Program-made: the position numbers and the translations under genes
In this document: piece after piece, positions 24,644 through 32,411 of the stretch
Numbering within the stretch: position 1 is the stretch's first letter
Layout: each line of letters starts with the position of its first letter
The notes under the pieces: generated by a model
The model's database searches: none
What the model saw: the letters and a program-made list of their open reading frames with translations, nothing else
What the model was told of the DNA's origin: nothing
Assembly (NCBI GenBank): GCA_029287235.1
Contig: JARFRM010000002.1
Location: 1-35,460, forward strand
Reading direction: 5' to 3'
DNA length: 35,460 nucleotides
From: Thermoanaerobaculales bacterium
GTDB taxonomy: Bacteria > Acidobacteriota > Thermoanaerobaculia > Thermoanaerobaculales > Sulfomarinibacteraceae

Positions 24644-26131
24644 ATGAAACGAAGCGCAGGAGTCCTGCTCCACCCGACCTGCCTGCCGTCGGCCCATGGC
24701 ATCGGCGACCTCGGTCCCACCGCCCACGCCTACCTCGACTGGCTTGCCACAGCCGGCGTCGGGTTTTGGCAGATCCTCCCACTCAACCCCCCGGGCCCGG
24801 GCCACTCGCCCTACTCGGCGACCTCCACCTTTGCCGGCAATCCCCTGCTGATCAACCCCGATTTTCTTCTCGACGAGGGGCTGCTGAAGGACACGGACCT
24901 CGCTGATCTTCCCACTTTCCCCGAGGCATGGGTGGATTTCGCGCTCGCGGCTGCATGGAAGCGCGAGCTCCTCGGCAGGGCATTCGCCCACTTCCGTAGC
25001 GACCCCGGTCGTCTCGCCGGCGAGCTCGAGGCATTCCACTCTTTCAACCAATCGTGGCTCGATGACTACGCCGTCTTTGCCGCCCTCAAGACCGCCCACG
25101 ACGGCGCTCCATGGTACGCCTGGCCGGTGGAGTTAGCCAGACGCGAACCCGGTGCGCTGGATCAGTGGTGCGCTGATCACGAGGGTGAGATCGGGTTCGA
25201 AACCTTCGCCCAGCTCCTTTTCCACCGCCAGTGGAACGCGATCCGGGAGCACGCCGCGGACGTGGGAGTCGGCATCCTCGGTGACGTCCCGATCTTTGTC
25301 GCCCACGATTCGGCCGATGTCTGGGCCCACCCCGAGCTCTTTCTCATGGACGAGGCGAGAGAGCCCACCGTGGTTGCGGGCGTCCCCCCGGACTACTTCT
25401 CCCCCACCGGGCAACTCTGGGGCAACCCGCTCTATGACTGGCCCCGCATGGCCGAGGACGGCTACGCCTGGTGGATCGACCGTCTACGTCAAACCCTCGC
25501 CACGGTCGACTTGGTTCGTCTCGACCACTTCAGGGGTTTCGCCGCCTACTGGGAGGTTCCGGCCTCGGCCGATGTCGCCACCAATGGCCGCTGGGTTCCG
25601 GGGCCCGGCCGCCACTTCTTCGACGCCATCTCCGAGGCCCTCGGCGGTCTCCCGTTTGTCGCCGAAGACCTGGGCGAAATCACCGATGACGTCGTCGTGC
25701 TGCGCGATCAGCTCGGTCTGCCCGGGATGGCCGTTCTCCACTTCGGTTTCTCGCCCGAACCGCGGTCGTCGTTCATCCCCTACGCTCACCATCGAAATCT
25801 CGTGGTCTACACCGGAACCCACGACAACAACACCACCCTCGGCTGGTACCTCGAGGACGCGACCGACAGCGAACGCGAGCTGGTTCGCAGCTATACCGGC
25901 GGTGACGGCAGCGATGTCTCCTGGGATCTCATCCGCCTCGTCATGGCGTCGGTGGCCGACCTCGCAGTGGTGCCGCACCAGGACCTGGCAAACCTCGGCG
26001 GTGATTGCCGCATGAACACACCGGCCGTGGCCGACGGGAACTGGACCTTTCGGATCACGCCGTGGATGCTCGACGGCGGCATCCGAGACCGGCTCGCGGC
26101 GATGATCGCGACTTACGGCCGAAACCGATAG
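24644..26131 (+). CDS. malQ: 4-alpha-glucanotransferase (GH77)
   Basis: A 495-residue amylomaltase that transfers maltosyl units between alpha-1,4-glucans and supports phosphorylase action. Catalytic residues: nucleophile Asp294 (VRLDHFRGF), acid/base Glu341 (VAEDLG), stabiliser Asp394 (TGTHDNNTTLGWY). The N-terminus SAGVLLHPTCLPSAHGIGDLG is family-typical. I prefer ATG 24644 over the in-frame ATG 24635 because homologues usually begin near M.RSAGVLLHP; a TAGGAT box ends seven bases before it, so it may be leaderless. Divergent from glgP, together forming a storage-glucan degradation pair. Confidence 0.95.
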   Translation: MKRSAGVLLHPTCLPSAHGIGDLGPTAHAYLDWLATAGVGFWQILPLNPPGPGHSPYSATSTFAGNPLLINPDFLLDEGLLKDTDLADLPTFPEAWVDFALAAAWKRELLGRAFAHFRSDPGRLAGELEAFHSFNQSWLDDYAVFAALKTAHDGAPWYAWPVELARREPGALDQWCADHEGEIGFETFAQLLFHRQWNAIREHAADVGVGILGDVPIFVAHDSADVWAHPELFLMDEAREPTVVAGVPPDYFSPTGQLWGNPLYDWPRMAEDGYAWWIDRLRQTLATVDLVRLDHFRGFAAYWEVPASADVATNGRWVPGPGRHFFDAISEALGGLPFVAEDLGEITDDVVVLRDQLGLPGMAVLHFGFSPEPRSSFIPYAHHRNLVVYTGTHDNNTTLGWYLEDATDSERELVRSYTGGDGSDVSWDLIRLVMASVADLAVVPHQDLANLGGDCRMNTPAVADGNWTFRITPWMLDGGIRDRLAAMIATYGRNR

Positions 26132-26220
26132 CGGCGCATCGAACCGCGGCGGCGGAATCGATCGCACCGTCGCAACCACCTTCGATGTGAAGTCGGCTAT
26201 GCTCCACCGGGGAGGCTGCC

Positions 26221-26772
26221 ATGCTGCGCGACGAAGTGCTTCGGATCTGGCCCGAACTCGAGTGGATCGACGATGCCGACCTGCGCGAGAAGACGACCCG
26301 CTGCTGGGAGCGCGCCTTTGAGCTTTCACCTTTGGAACCCGCAGACCTCGAGCGGATCCCCTTCACCCTCCTGGTCCCCGACTGTCCGGTGAGCTTCATG
26401 GCGCACAAAAGGGCTGTGGTGCACGTGGCGCGCGACTCTGCCAGAACGATGACCTCGTTCTTCGACGGGACGCTCACCATCGACATGGACACCGTCGTCG
26501 CCGGAGCCATCCTCGCCGATGTCGGCAAGTTGCTCGAATACGAGTCCGACGGCTCTGGCGGATCGCAGCAGAGCGCCCGCGGCAAGTACCTCCGCCACCC
26601 CTTCACCGGGGTCTCGCTGGCTATGGAGTGCGGTCTACCCGACGCCGTATCGCACATCGTCGCCACCCACGCCGGCGAAGGCAACATGGTTGCCCGCACC
26701 ACCGAAGCGTGGATCGTTCACCACGCCGACTTCATGACCTACGAACCATTCGTCAAACGCCTGGAATTCTGA
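26221..26772 (+). CDS. Degenerate HD-domain protein
   Basis: A 183-residue protein resembling small HD-domain phosphohydrolases: AHKRAVVHVARDSARTM (61-77), VVAGAILADVGKLLEYESD (92-110), LRHPFTGVSLAMECGLPDAVSHIVATHAGEGN (124-155) and WIVHHADFMTYEPF (164-177). The usual histidine of the HD pair is Ala99, next to Asp100, so one metal ligand is missing although His126, His150, His168 and Asp170 remain. It could be inactive, or use another His. GGGAGG five bases before ATG 26221; a TATGCT box at 26198-26203. It converges with pyrD 24 bases away. Substrate unknown. Confidence 0.8.
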   Translation: MLRDEVLRIWPELEWIDDADLREKTTRCWERAFELSPLEPADLERIPFTLLVPDCPVSFMAHKRAVVHVARDSARTMTSFFDGTLTIDMDTVVAGAILADVGKLLEYESDGSGGSQQSARGKYLRHPFTGVSLAMECGLPDAVSHIVATHAGEGNMVARTTEAWIVHHADFMTYEPFVKRLEF

Positions 26773-26795
26773 CGCGGTGAACTTGTGCGATCGAT

Positions 26796-27821
26796 TCAGA
26801 GCGCCCTGAGGATCCTCTTCACCAGCCCGGGGCCCTCGTAGATCATCCCGGTGTAGATCTGCACCAGGGTGGCGCCGGCGTCGAGCTTGTCTCGCGCGTC
26901 CTCGGGCGACATGATGCCGCCGACGCCGATGATGGGCAGGGCGCCGTCCAGATGCCCGGCGATGGCCGCGATGATGCCGGTACTCATGTCGGTGAGGGCC
27001 GCGCCGCTCAAACCGCCCTCTTGTGGGGCGATGGGATGGCCCTCGACCGTATCCCGTGCAATGGTCGTGTTGGTGGCGATGATTCCGTCGAGTCCCGCTT
27101 CGACGATGACATCGACGGCAGTCCGAAGCTGATCCGGATCGAGATCAGGCGCGAGCTTGACCAGGATTGGGATCCTGGCGCCGTAATTGTCCGCCAGCTC
27201 GGTCTGTTTGGCAGCCAGCCGCCCGAGCAGAGCGCCCAGAAACGAACGCTCCTGGAGCTTCCGAAGTCCCGGCGTGTTGGGCGATGAGATATTGACCGCG
27301 AGGTAGTCGGCCAGAGGTGCGAAGACCTCCATGAGCTCCTCGTAGTCGTGCGCGGCATCTTCGAGGGCGGTTGATTTCTGCTTGCCGAGATTGACCCCGA
27401 GCACCAGCCCCGGTTTGCGGGGTCTGCGAAGTTGCTCGGCGACATACGCCGCCCCTCGCCCCGGGAAACCCATACGGTTGATCACCGATCTTCGATCCAC
27501 CAGCCTGAAGACCCGCGGTTTAGGGTTCCCCGGCTGCGGCTGGGGCGTAACGGTCCCGACCTCGATGTGGCCAAAACCGAGGGAGGCCAGACCTCGCCAA
27601 CCCTCACCGTCCTTGTCGTAACCTGCGGCGAGCCCGACCCGGTTGGGAAAGCGCAGCCCGAAAGCCTCGACCGGTTCGGCCTCGGGCAGACAGAAACACG
27701 CGGCGAGCGCTGCTCTCATCGGAGGCACCGAACCCATCCTGGCTACGGCGGCCAAGGTCACCGCGTGTGCGGTCTCCGGCTCGAGCTTGAAGAGTGCGGC
27801 GCGAGAGATGGGATACAACAT
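26796..27821 (-). CDS. pyrD: Dihydroorotate dehydrogenase, class 2 (quinone)
   Basis: A 341-residue FMN enzyme that oxidises dihydroorotate to orotate at the membrane, passing electrons to quinone. The class 2 N-terminal helical pair (MLYPISRAALFKLEPETAHAVTLAAVARMG) is present. Motifs: VGLAAGYDKDGEGWRGLASLGFGHIEVGTVTPQPQPGN (about 62-99), INRMGFPG, VNLGKQK, and VNISSPNTPGLRKLQ with the catalytic serine. C-terminal LPIIGVGGIMSPEDARDKLDAGATLVQIYTGMIYEGP binds FMN phosphate. The frame extends 82 codons upstream on a non-homologous stretch overlapping the glycosyltransferase gene; ATG 27821 is the homologous start. No SD; a TATAGC box lies at 27859-27864 on this strand. Confidence 0.96.
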   Translation of the reverse strand: MLYPISRAALFKLEPETAHAVTLAAVARMGSVPPMRAALAACFCLPEAEPVEAFGLRFPNRVGLAAGYDKDGEGWRGLASLGFGHIEVGTVTPQPQPGNPKPRVFRLVDRRSVINRMGFPGRGAAYVAEQLRRPRKPGLVLGVNLGKQKSTALEDAAHDYEELMEVFAPLADYLAVNISSPNTPGLRKLQERSFLGALLGRLAAKQTELADNYGARIPILVKLAPDLDPDQLRTAVDVIVEAGLDGIIATNTTIARDTVEGHPIAPQEGGLSGAALTDMSTGIIAAIAGHLDGALPIIGVGGIMSPEDARDKLDAGATLVQIYTGMIYEGPGLVKRILRAL

Positions 27822-27876
27822 GACGGCGCGCCATTGAACCACACCCGCACCGGCCGACGCTATAGTCGTGAACAAG

Positions 27877-28893
27877 ATGTGCCCACCGACGGTCTCCATA
27901 CTGCTCCCGGTTCGCAACGGTGACCGGTGGCTCGAACAAAGCCTGACCAGTCTGGCCCGCCAGACCCTGCACACCTTCGAGATCATCGCGGTGGACGACG
28001 GATCCGTCGACGACAGCGGCGGGGTCCTCGACCGATGGGCCTGCGAAGACCAACGTTTCACCATCATTCATCAGCCGCCTTCAGGTCTCGTCCCATCGCT
28101 CAACCGCGGCCTCGAACTCTGCCGCGCGCCGCTGGTGGCGAGGATGGACGCCGATGACGTCAGCCACCCCCGCAGGCTCGAACTGCAGGCGGCGGTCTTG
28201 GCCTCTCATCCCGAAGTGGGGGTCATCTCATGCCTCGTGAATCACTTCCCATCCCACCGGGTGGCCACGGGCTTTCGGATCTACGAGGCCTGGTTGAACT
28301 CGATGACGACCCACGGTGCGATGGCGCAGGAGCGCTTTGTCGAGTCACCCATTGCTCACCCATCGGTGATGGTGCGGCGAGAACTGCTGACCGAGATCGG
28401 CGGTTGGCAGGACGTGGAATGGGCCGAGGACTACGACCTCTGGTTGCGCCTCTTCGATGCCGGTGCCAGGTTCGCCAAGATCGATCGATTCCTGTTCTTC
28501 TGGCGGGAACACGGCGAGCGACTGACCCGAACCGACCCGAGGTACTCGGTCCCGAGCTTCCTCAGGTGCAAGGCCCACTATCTGGCGCGCGGTCCGCTGG
28601 CCGGTGCCGGCGGCGTGATTCTCTGGGGCGCGGGCCAGACCGGGAGACGGCTGTCCAGGTTCCTCATGGAGGAAGGCGTTGAGATCGCCGCAGTGGCCGA
28701 CATCGACCCGGTCAAGATCGGTGGAACGCTGCGCGGGATCCCCGTCATCCCGCCCGAGGCGCTCCCGACCCATCTCGGTGAAGACGCCGTGGTTCTCGCA
28801 GCGGTGGCATCGCGAGGAGCGCGGGAGCTCATCCGGGCCAGGCTGATCGAGCTCGGCCTCGAGGAGGGTAAGACCTTCTGGTGCGTCGCGTAG
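27877..28893 (+). CDS. GT2 glycosyltransferase fused to a C-terminal Rossmann domain
   Basis: A 338-residue protein. Residues 4-230 form a GT-A family 2 domain: TVSILLPVRNGDRWLEQSLTSLARQT, FEIIAVDDGSVDDS, the DxD at Asp91-Asp93 (RMDADDVSHPRRL) and the base region EWAEDYDLWLRLFDAG. Residues 245-338 add GGVILWGAGQTGRRLSRFLMEEGVEIAAVADIDPVKIGGTLRGIPVI, a nucleotide-binding Rossmann repeat (GAGQTG at 251-256) with helical ending. The acceptor is unknown. ATG 27877 fits homologous starts (PTVSILLP soon after); a GTG at 27868 is also in frame. TATAGT ends ten bases before the ATG. Divergent from pyrD. Confidence 0.88.
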   Translation: MCPPTVSILLPVRNGDRWLEQSLTSLARQTLHTFEIIAVDDGSVDDSGGVLDRWACEDQRFTIIHQPPSGLVPSLNRGLELCRAPLVARMDADDVSHPRRLELQAAVLASHPEVGVISCLVNHFPSHRVATGFRIYEAWLNSMTTHGAMAQERFVESPIAHPSVMVRRELLTEIGGWQDVEWAEDYDLWLRLFDAGARFAKIDRFLFFWREHGERLTRTDPRYSVPSFLRCKAHYLARGPLAGAGGVILWGAGQTGRRLSRFLMEEGVEIAAVADIDPVKIGGTLRGIPVIPPEALPTHLGEDAVVLAAVASRGARELIRARLIELGLEEGKTFWCVA

Positions 28894-28928
28894 CGTCTTC
28901 GCGGTTCACATCTTCTACCGCCCGGCTG

Positions 28929-30173
28929 CTACCCGCCGCTGAGAACCCTCTTCACCTCGGCGAAGGTGTCCGAAAACGGCAACGGTTTGCCGCAGGGAAC
29001 CGGCACCGCACCACCGTGCTCCTCGATCAGGCTCATGACCCACCGCTGCTGGAGCTGGCGCCAGTACTGGAGACGCCCCCCCGCCCCGGGTGCGGCAATC
29101 GCAAACGTCACCGCTTCCCCGTCCGGGCTGGTGAAGGTCCCGGCAAGCACGGCCACTCCGCCGTCGGTGTTGGTCAGGGTCCCGGTCTTGCAGATCACGG
29201 TTCCGGTGAGCGGTGACGCAGCCAGCGAAGGAAACATCCGTCGGGTGGCGCCCGGGTCGCACCCGATCACGGGCAGCAATTCGTGGAGCTCCAACCCCTG
29301 CTCGGCGGCCTCATTCCTCAGCTCGATCAGGAGCGCCGTCATCTGCCGCACCGACATCCGGTTGCGGCGTTCGCCCGAAGCGGTGGCAAGCTCGATCTGT
29401 CCGGCCTCCAGACCCAGCCGGGCGGCGACATAGGCCTCGAACTCGCCCATGTCTCCCAGACCGTCCGCAATCCGGACGATGTCGTTGTTGGAGTAAACGT
29501 TGAATCTCCGCAGGATATCGGCCAGCGGGTTCGAGAGGTGGACGAGGAGAGGAACCACCTCACCGAGATCGCTGACCCGCACGCCGCCGGTCACTTCGAC
29601 CAGCGGGCGCTCGGAGGAATCCCACCCGCGGCGCTGACACATGGCCAGCCAGGTGTTCTCGTGAGAGCGATCCCACCGCGCCGGATCGAGGGCCGAGATG
29701 AGCCGGCGGCCCATGCGTTCGCCCCTCTGTCTCGGATCGAGAACTCTGGTTTCGACGCCGTGCTCCCAACCGAACCAGAAATCGCCCTGGACGCGGACCC
29801 GGCCCTCGACCCGGTGTAGACCCATCCGGTTGAGCTCTCGTGCGATGAGATAGGCGTTCTCCCACTGGAAGTCGGGGTCCGCCCCGCCGCGAACCACCAG
29901 ATCACCATCGAGGACGCCGGTCCCCCTGTCCCAAGTGCCGATGAAACCGAAGACCGTCCGATAGCGATGGCCTGCCCGCAGCCGATCGAGGGCCCACAGG
30001 CTCGTCCCGACCTTGACCACCGACGCCGGATTGACCGCCCGGTCGGCCTTCCGCGAGTGTGAAAACCCACCGTTGCCGACCGCGATGGAATGAAGCCGAT
30101 CGACATCCGACGCGGCGCCCGCAACGACGGCGACGGCGATGGCCAAGACCGCTACTCGAGTACTCGGACCCAC
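28929..30173 (-). CDS. dacB: D-alanyl-D-alanine carboxypeptidase/endopeptidase (S13, PBP4-like)
   Basis: A 414-residue exported penicillin-binding protein of class C that trims or cuts peptidoglycan crosslinks. Signal peptide at residues 1-21. Active-site motifs: Ser51-x-x-Lys54 (NPASVVKVG), Ser228-Asn-Asn230 (VYSNND), Lys329-Thr-Gly331 (CKTGTLTN). Family features such as DLVVRGGADPDFQWENAYLIA are present. GTG 30173 is chosen: it sits two bases beyond the upstream oxidase stop (30175), with GGGGGA before it. Upstream in-frame codons overlap the oxidase gene and lack support. It is the third gene of the SDR-oxidase-dacB operon. Confidence 0.92.
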   Translation of the reverse strand: MGPSTRVAVLAIAVAVVAGAASDVDRLHSIAVGNGGFSHSRKADRAVNPASVVKVGTSLWALDRLRAGHRYRTVFGFIGTWDRGTGVLDGDLVVRGGADPDFQWENAYLIARELNRMGLHRVEGRVRVQGDFWFGWEHGVETRVLDPRQRGERMGRRLISALDPARWDRSHENTWLAMCQRRGWDSSERPLVEVTGGVRVSDLGEVVPLLVHLSNPLADILRRFNVYSNNDIVRIADGLGDMGEFEAYVAARLGLEAGQIELATASGERRNRMSVRQMTALLIELRNEAAEQGLELHELLPVIGCDPGATRRMFPSLAASPLTGTVICKTGTLTNTDGGVAVLAGTFTSPDGEAVTFAIAAPGAGGRLQYWRQLQQRWVMSLIEEHGGAVPVPCGKPLPFSDTFAEVKRVLSGG

Positions 30174-30174
30174 G

Positions 30175-31593
30175 TCATTCCCCCAGGAGTCGAGTCGCCA
30201 ACGAGGATCGGAGGAGCCCATCCGGGTCGAGCCTGCGTTTGAGCCCGCAAAAGGCCTCGATCTCTCCGTTTCTGAAGCTCGCGCGGTAGAGTTCGCCCGG
30301 CAGCGCCGCATCCTTGGCGGGGTAGAACCGCCCACCGGCAGCCACCACCGGATCGGCCAGCTCGCGGACCATGGTCCAGAGCTCGTCCCGTCTCGCCTCG
30401 ACCACCGGGAAGTCGAGGGCCAGAGAGAACCCGTCAACCCCGTGGGTCAGGAGAAAGTCGTCGGGACGGTGGCGTTTGAGCACCCCGAGGTAGGAGGGCA
30501 TCCCCCGTCGCCGGCAGATCTCGAGCTGCCGACTGAAAACCCTCTCGGCCTCGGCCGCCGGTACGAAGCTCTGATGTTGGATCAGCCCGCCCGGAAGATA
30601 GATCTTCTTCCAGTCGGGAACATAGTCGAGAAGGAAGGAAAAGGCGGCGAGGGACTGGCGATAGACCGCACCATCGGCGATGGTAGATCCGTGGAAGATC
30701 TTGGCGAGGTTGATGGCCCGCATCCCCAGGTTGTTGGTGAACGGCTTGATCATTCTCCACATCATCGTCTTGGGCACGACCCCGAAGAGCGTTCCCGGCA
30801 GATCCTGGTTCGCCGGATTCAGGCTCGCCCCGGGATCGGGATCTTCGTCAGCTTCGAGGTGCCGGGCAAAGTGGAGCAGGCCCCTTCCGAGTTTGCCGCC
30901 CCCCGGGAAGGCATCGACCCAACCGATAACGTACTCCCAGTCATCCTTGGCATCGTCGAGTCGCTGCAGGAGGCTTCCGAGGTCGGGGGCGGCCACCGCT
31001 TTGGCCTCGGTGAGTCCCGAGTGGACACGTTTGAGCTGAAGTCGCGCCCGCGTCACCAGGCCGAGCTGACCGAAACCCCCGATGACCGCGTGGAAGAGCT
31101 CCGGCTCGGTGTCGCGACTGAGGGTTCGAAGCCCACCGTCAGGGGTCAGCAGATCAAGCTCCAGGCAGTGGTCGCCCATGGTCCCGCGCACCCAGTTGTT
31201 CTTGCCGTGAACATTCATCGACAGGCATCCGCCGATGGATGGTTCCATGGTGCCGGTCACGATGGGCGGCCACCATCCGTCGCCGAGAGTGTGGCGCCAG
31301 AGTTGCTCCACCGTCATCCCCGGTTCGACATCGACGATCCCGCTCGCCGGGTCCCAGGCTAACAGCCTTCGCATCTTCGACAGGTCCAGCACCAGGCCTT
31401 CGGGAACCAGGGCGGCGTCGCCATAGCTGCAGCCGGAGCCGCGGGCCACCACGGGCACGCCGGCGGTCCGAGCCGCACCGAGGATCTCGGAGATCCGATC
31501 GACCGTCTCCGGCCGGTACCGATAGCCGGCGGCGCCCACCGCCATGCCCCAGCCCTCGATCCAGGCGATACGATCTCCAGCCAGCAACGTCAC
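30175..31593 (-). CDS. FAD-linked oxidase, DprE1-like
   Basis: A 472-residue PCMH-type FAD enzyme resembling decaprenylphosphoryl-ribose oxidase: VARGSGCSYGDAALVPEGLVLDLSKM (49-74, FAD loop), VDVEPGMTVEQLWRHTL, TGTMEPSIGGCLSMNVHGKNN and FHAVIGGFGQLGLVT, then a substrate cap with IQHQSFVP and a C-terminal AKDAALPGELYR. It could oxidise C2 of a lipid-linked pentose, with the SDR upstream reducing the keto intermediate. GTG 31593 overlaps the SDR stop (GTGA); a TTG at 31587 with GAAGG seven bases upstream is an alternative. Family match good, DprE1 role inferred from the pairing. Confidence 0.82.
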   Translation of the reverse strand: MTLLAGDRIAWIEGWGMAVGAAGYRYRPETVDRISEILGAARTAGVPVVARGSGCSYGDAALVPEGLVLDLSKMRRLLAWDPASGIVDVEPGMTVEQLWRHTLGDGWWPPIVTGTMEPSIGGCLSMNVHGKNNWVRGTMGDHCLELDLLTPDGGLRTLSRDTEPELFHAVIGGFGQLGLVTRARLQLKRVHSGLTEAKAVAAPDLGSLLQRLDDAKDDWEYVIGWVDAFPGGGKLGRGLLHFARHLEADEDPDPGASLNPANQDLPGTLFGVVPKTMMWRMIKPFTNNLGMRAINLAKIFHGSTIADGAVYRQSLAAFSFLLDYVPDWKKIYLPGGLIQHQSFVPAAEAERVFSRQLEICRRRGMPSYLGVLKRHRPDDFLLTHGVDGFSLALDFPVVEARRDELWTMVRELADPVVAAGGRFYPAKDAALPGELYRASFRNGEIEAFCGLKRRLDPDGLLRSSLATRLLGE

Positions 31594-32342
31594 ACCTTCA
31601 ATCGGCGGAAGATGAACGATGGAATCGACCGGATGACGAGCATGACCCAGCGCCAGCGCGCCGGCACATAGGCGCATGTCACACCACGTTCGGCCTTGCG
31701 GAGGATGATCTCGGCGGCGCGATTGGCCGAAATCAACCAGAAGAGCCCGTCCAGACCTCGCGTCATCGGCGTGTCGACGAATCCGGGCTTGATGGTCACA
31801 ACCCGGACCCCGTCCCGCGCCACCCGGTTGCGGATGGCCTCGAGGTAGGTGTGGAAACCTGCCTTGGACGTGCAGTAGACGGGGTTCCCGGACCGCCCAC
31901 GATCCCCGGCCACGGAGCCGACGCCGACGATGGTGCCGCGGCCGAGCCGGCTGAACCGCTCGGCCGCGGGATCGAGCCAGGCCACGGCCCCGCGGAGATT
32001 GACATCGAGCATGTCCGTGTCTTTCTCCGAGCTGAACTCGTCGAAGGCGACCGGGTGCATCACGCCGGCGGCAAAGACCACGATGTCGAGGCCTCCGAGA
32101 TCGCGCGCGATGCTTTGAAAGAGCTCCGGCACGACAACGGTCTCGCGCACATCATGGGCCCGGAAGAAAGCCCGGTCCTCACCCGTCTCGGCGTTGATCG
32201 CCGAGGTCACCCGTTCGAGCTCTTCGCGTCTCCGGGCCACCAGCGCCACCCGGGCCCCGCCTGCTGCAAGCCTCCGCGCAATGGCCTCGCCCATTCCCGA
32301 TGAGGCCCCGATCACCAGCGCGCGTTTGAATCCCTGCCCCAA
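31590..32342 (-). CDS. SDR-family oxidoreductase, possible DprE2-like partner
   Basis: A 250-residue Rossmann short-chain dehydrogenase. NAD(P) motif ALVIGASSGMGEAIARRLA near the start, VAFAAG-like strand (VVFAAGVMHPV), active Ser (VGVGSVAGDRGRSGNPVYCTSKAGF) with Tyr-x-x-x-Lys, and IKPGFVDTPMTRGL. A C-terminal basic tail with a short hydrophobic stretch (WRWVMLVIRSIPSFIFRRLKV) may anchor it to the membrane, as expected for an enzyme acting on a lipid-linked sugar. GGAGG five bases before TTG 32342 is the best start. Translation is coupled to the FAD oxidase, which argues for a joint epimerisation. Confidence 0.85.
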   Translation of the reverse strand: MGQGFKRALVIGASSGMGEAIARRLAAGGARVALVARRREELERVTSAINAETGEDRAFFRAHDVRETVVVPELFQSIARDLGGLDIVVFAAGVMHPVAFDEFSSEKDTDMLDVNLRGAVAWLDPAAERFSRLGRGTIVGVGSVAGDRGRSGNPVYCTSKAGFHTYLEAIRNRVARDGVRVVTIKPGFVDTPMTRGLDGLFWLISANRAAEIILRKAERGVTCAYVPARWRWVMLVIRSIPSFIFRRLKV

Positions 32343-32411
32343 TGCATCCTCCAACGATCACTCTAACTCAAGAGGGAACCACGGGAGCGGATTGCCTCAG
32401 GATTTCCTCGC

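Noticed and set aside
27822-28067. 82-codon N-terminal extension of pyrD
   Set aside because: The extension is not like class 2 enzymes and overlaps the divergent glycosyltransferase start; ATG 27821 begins the known N-terminal helix pair.
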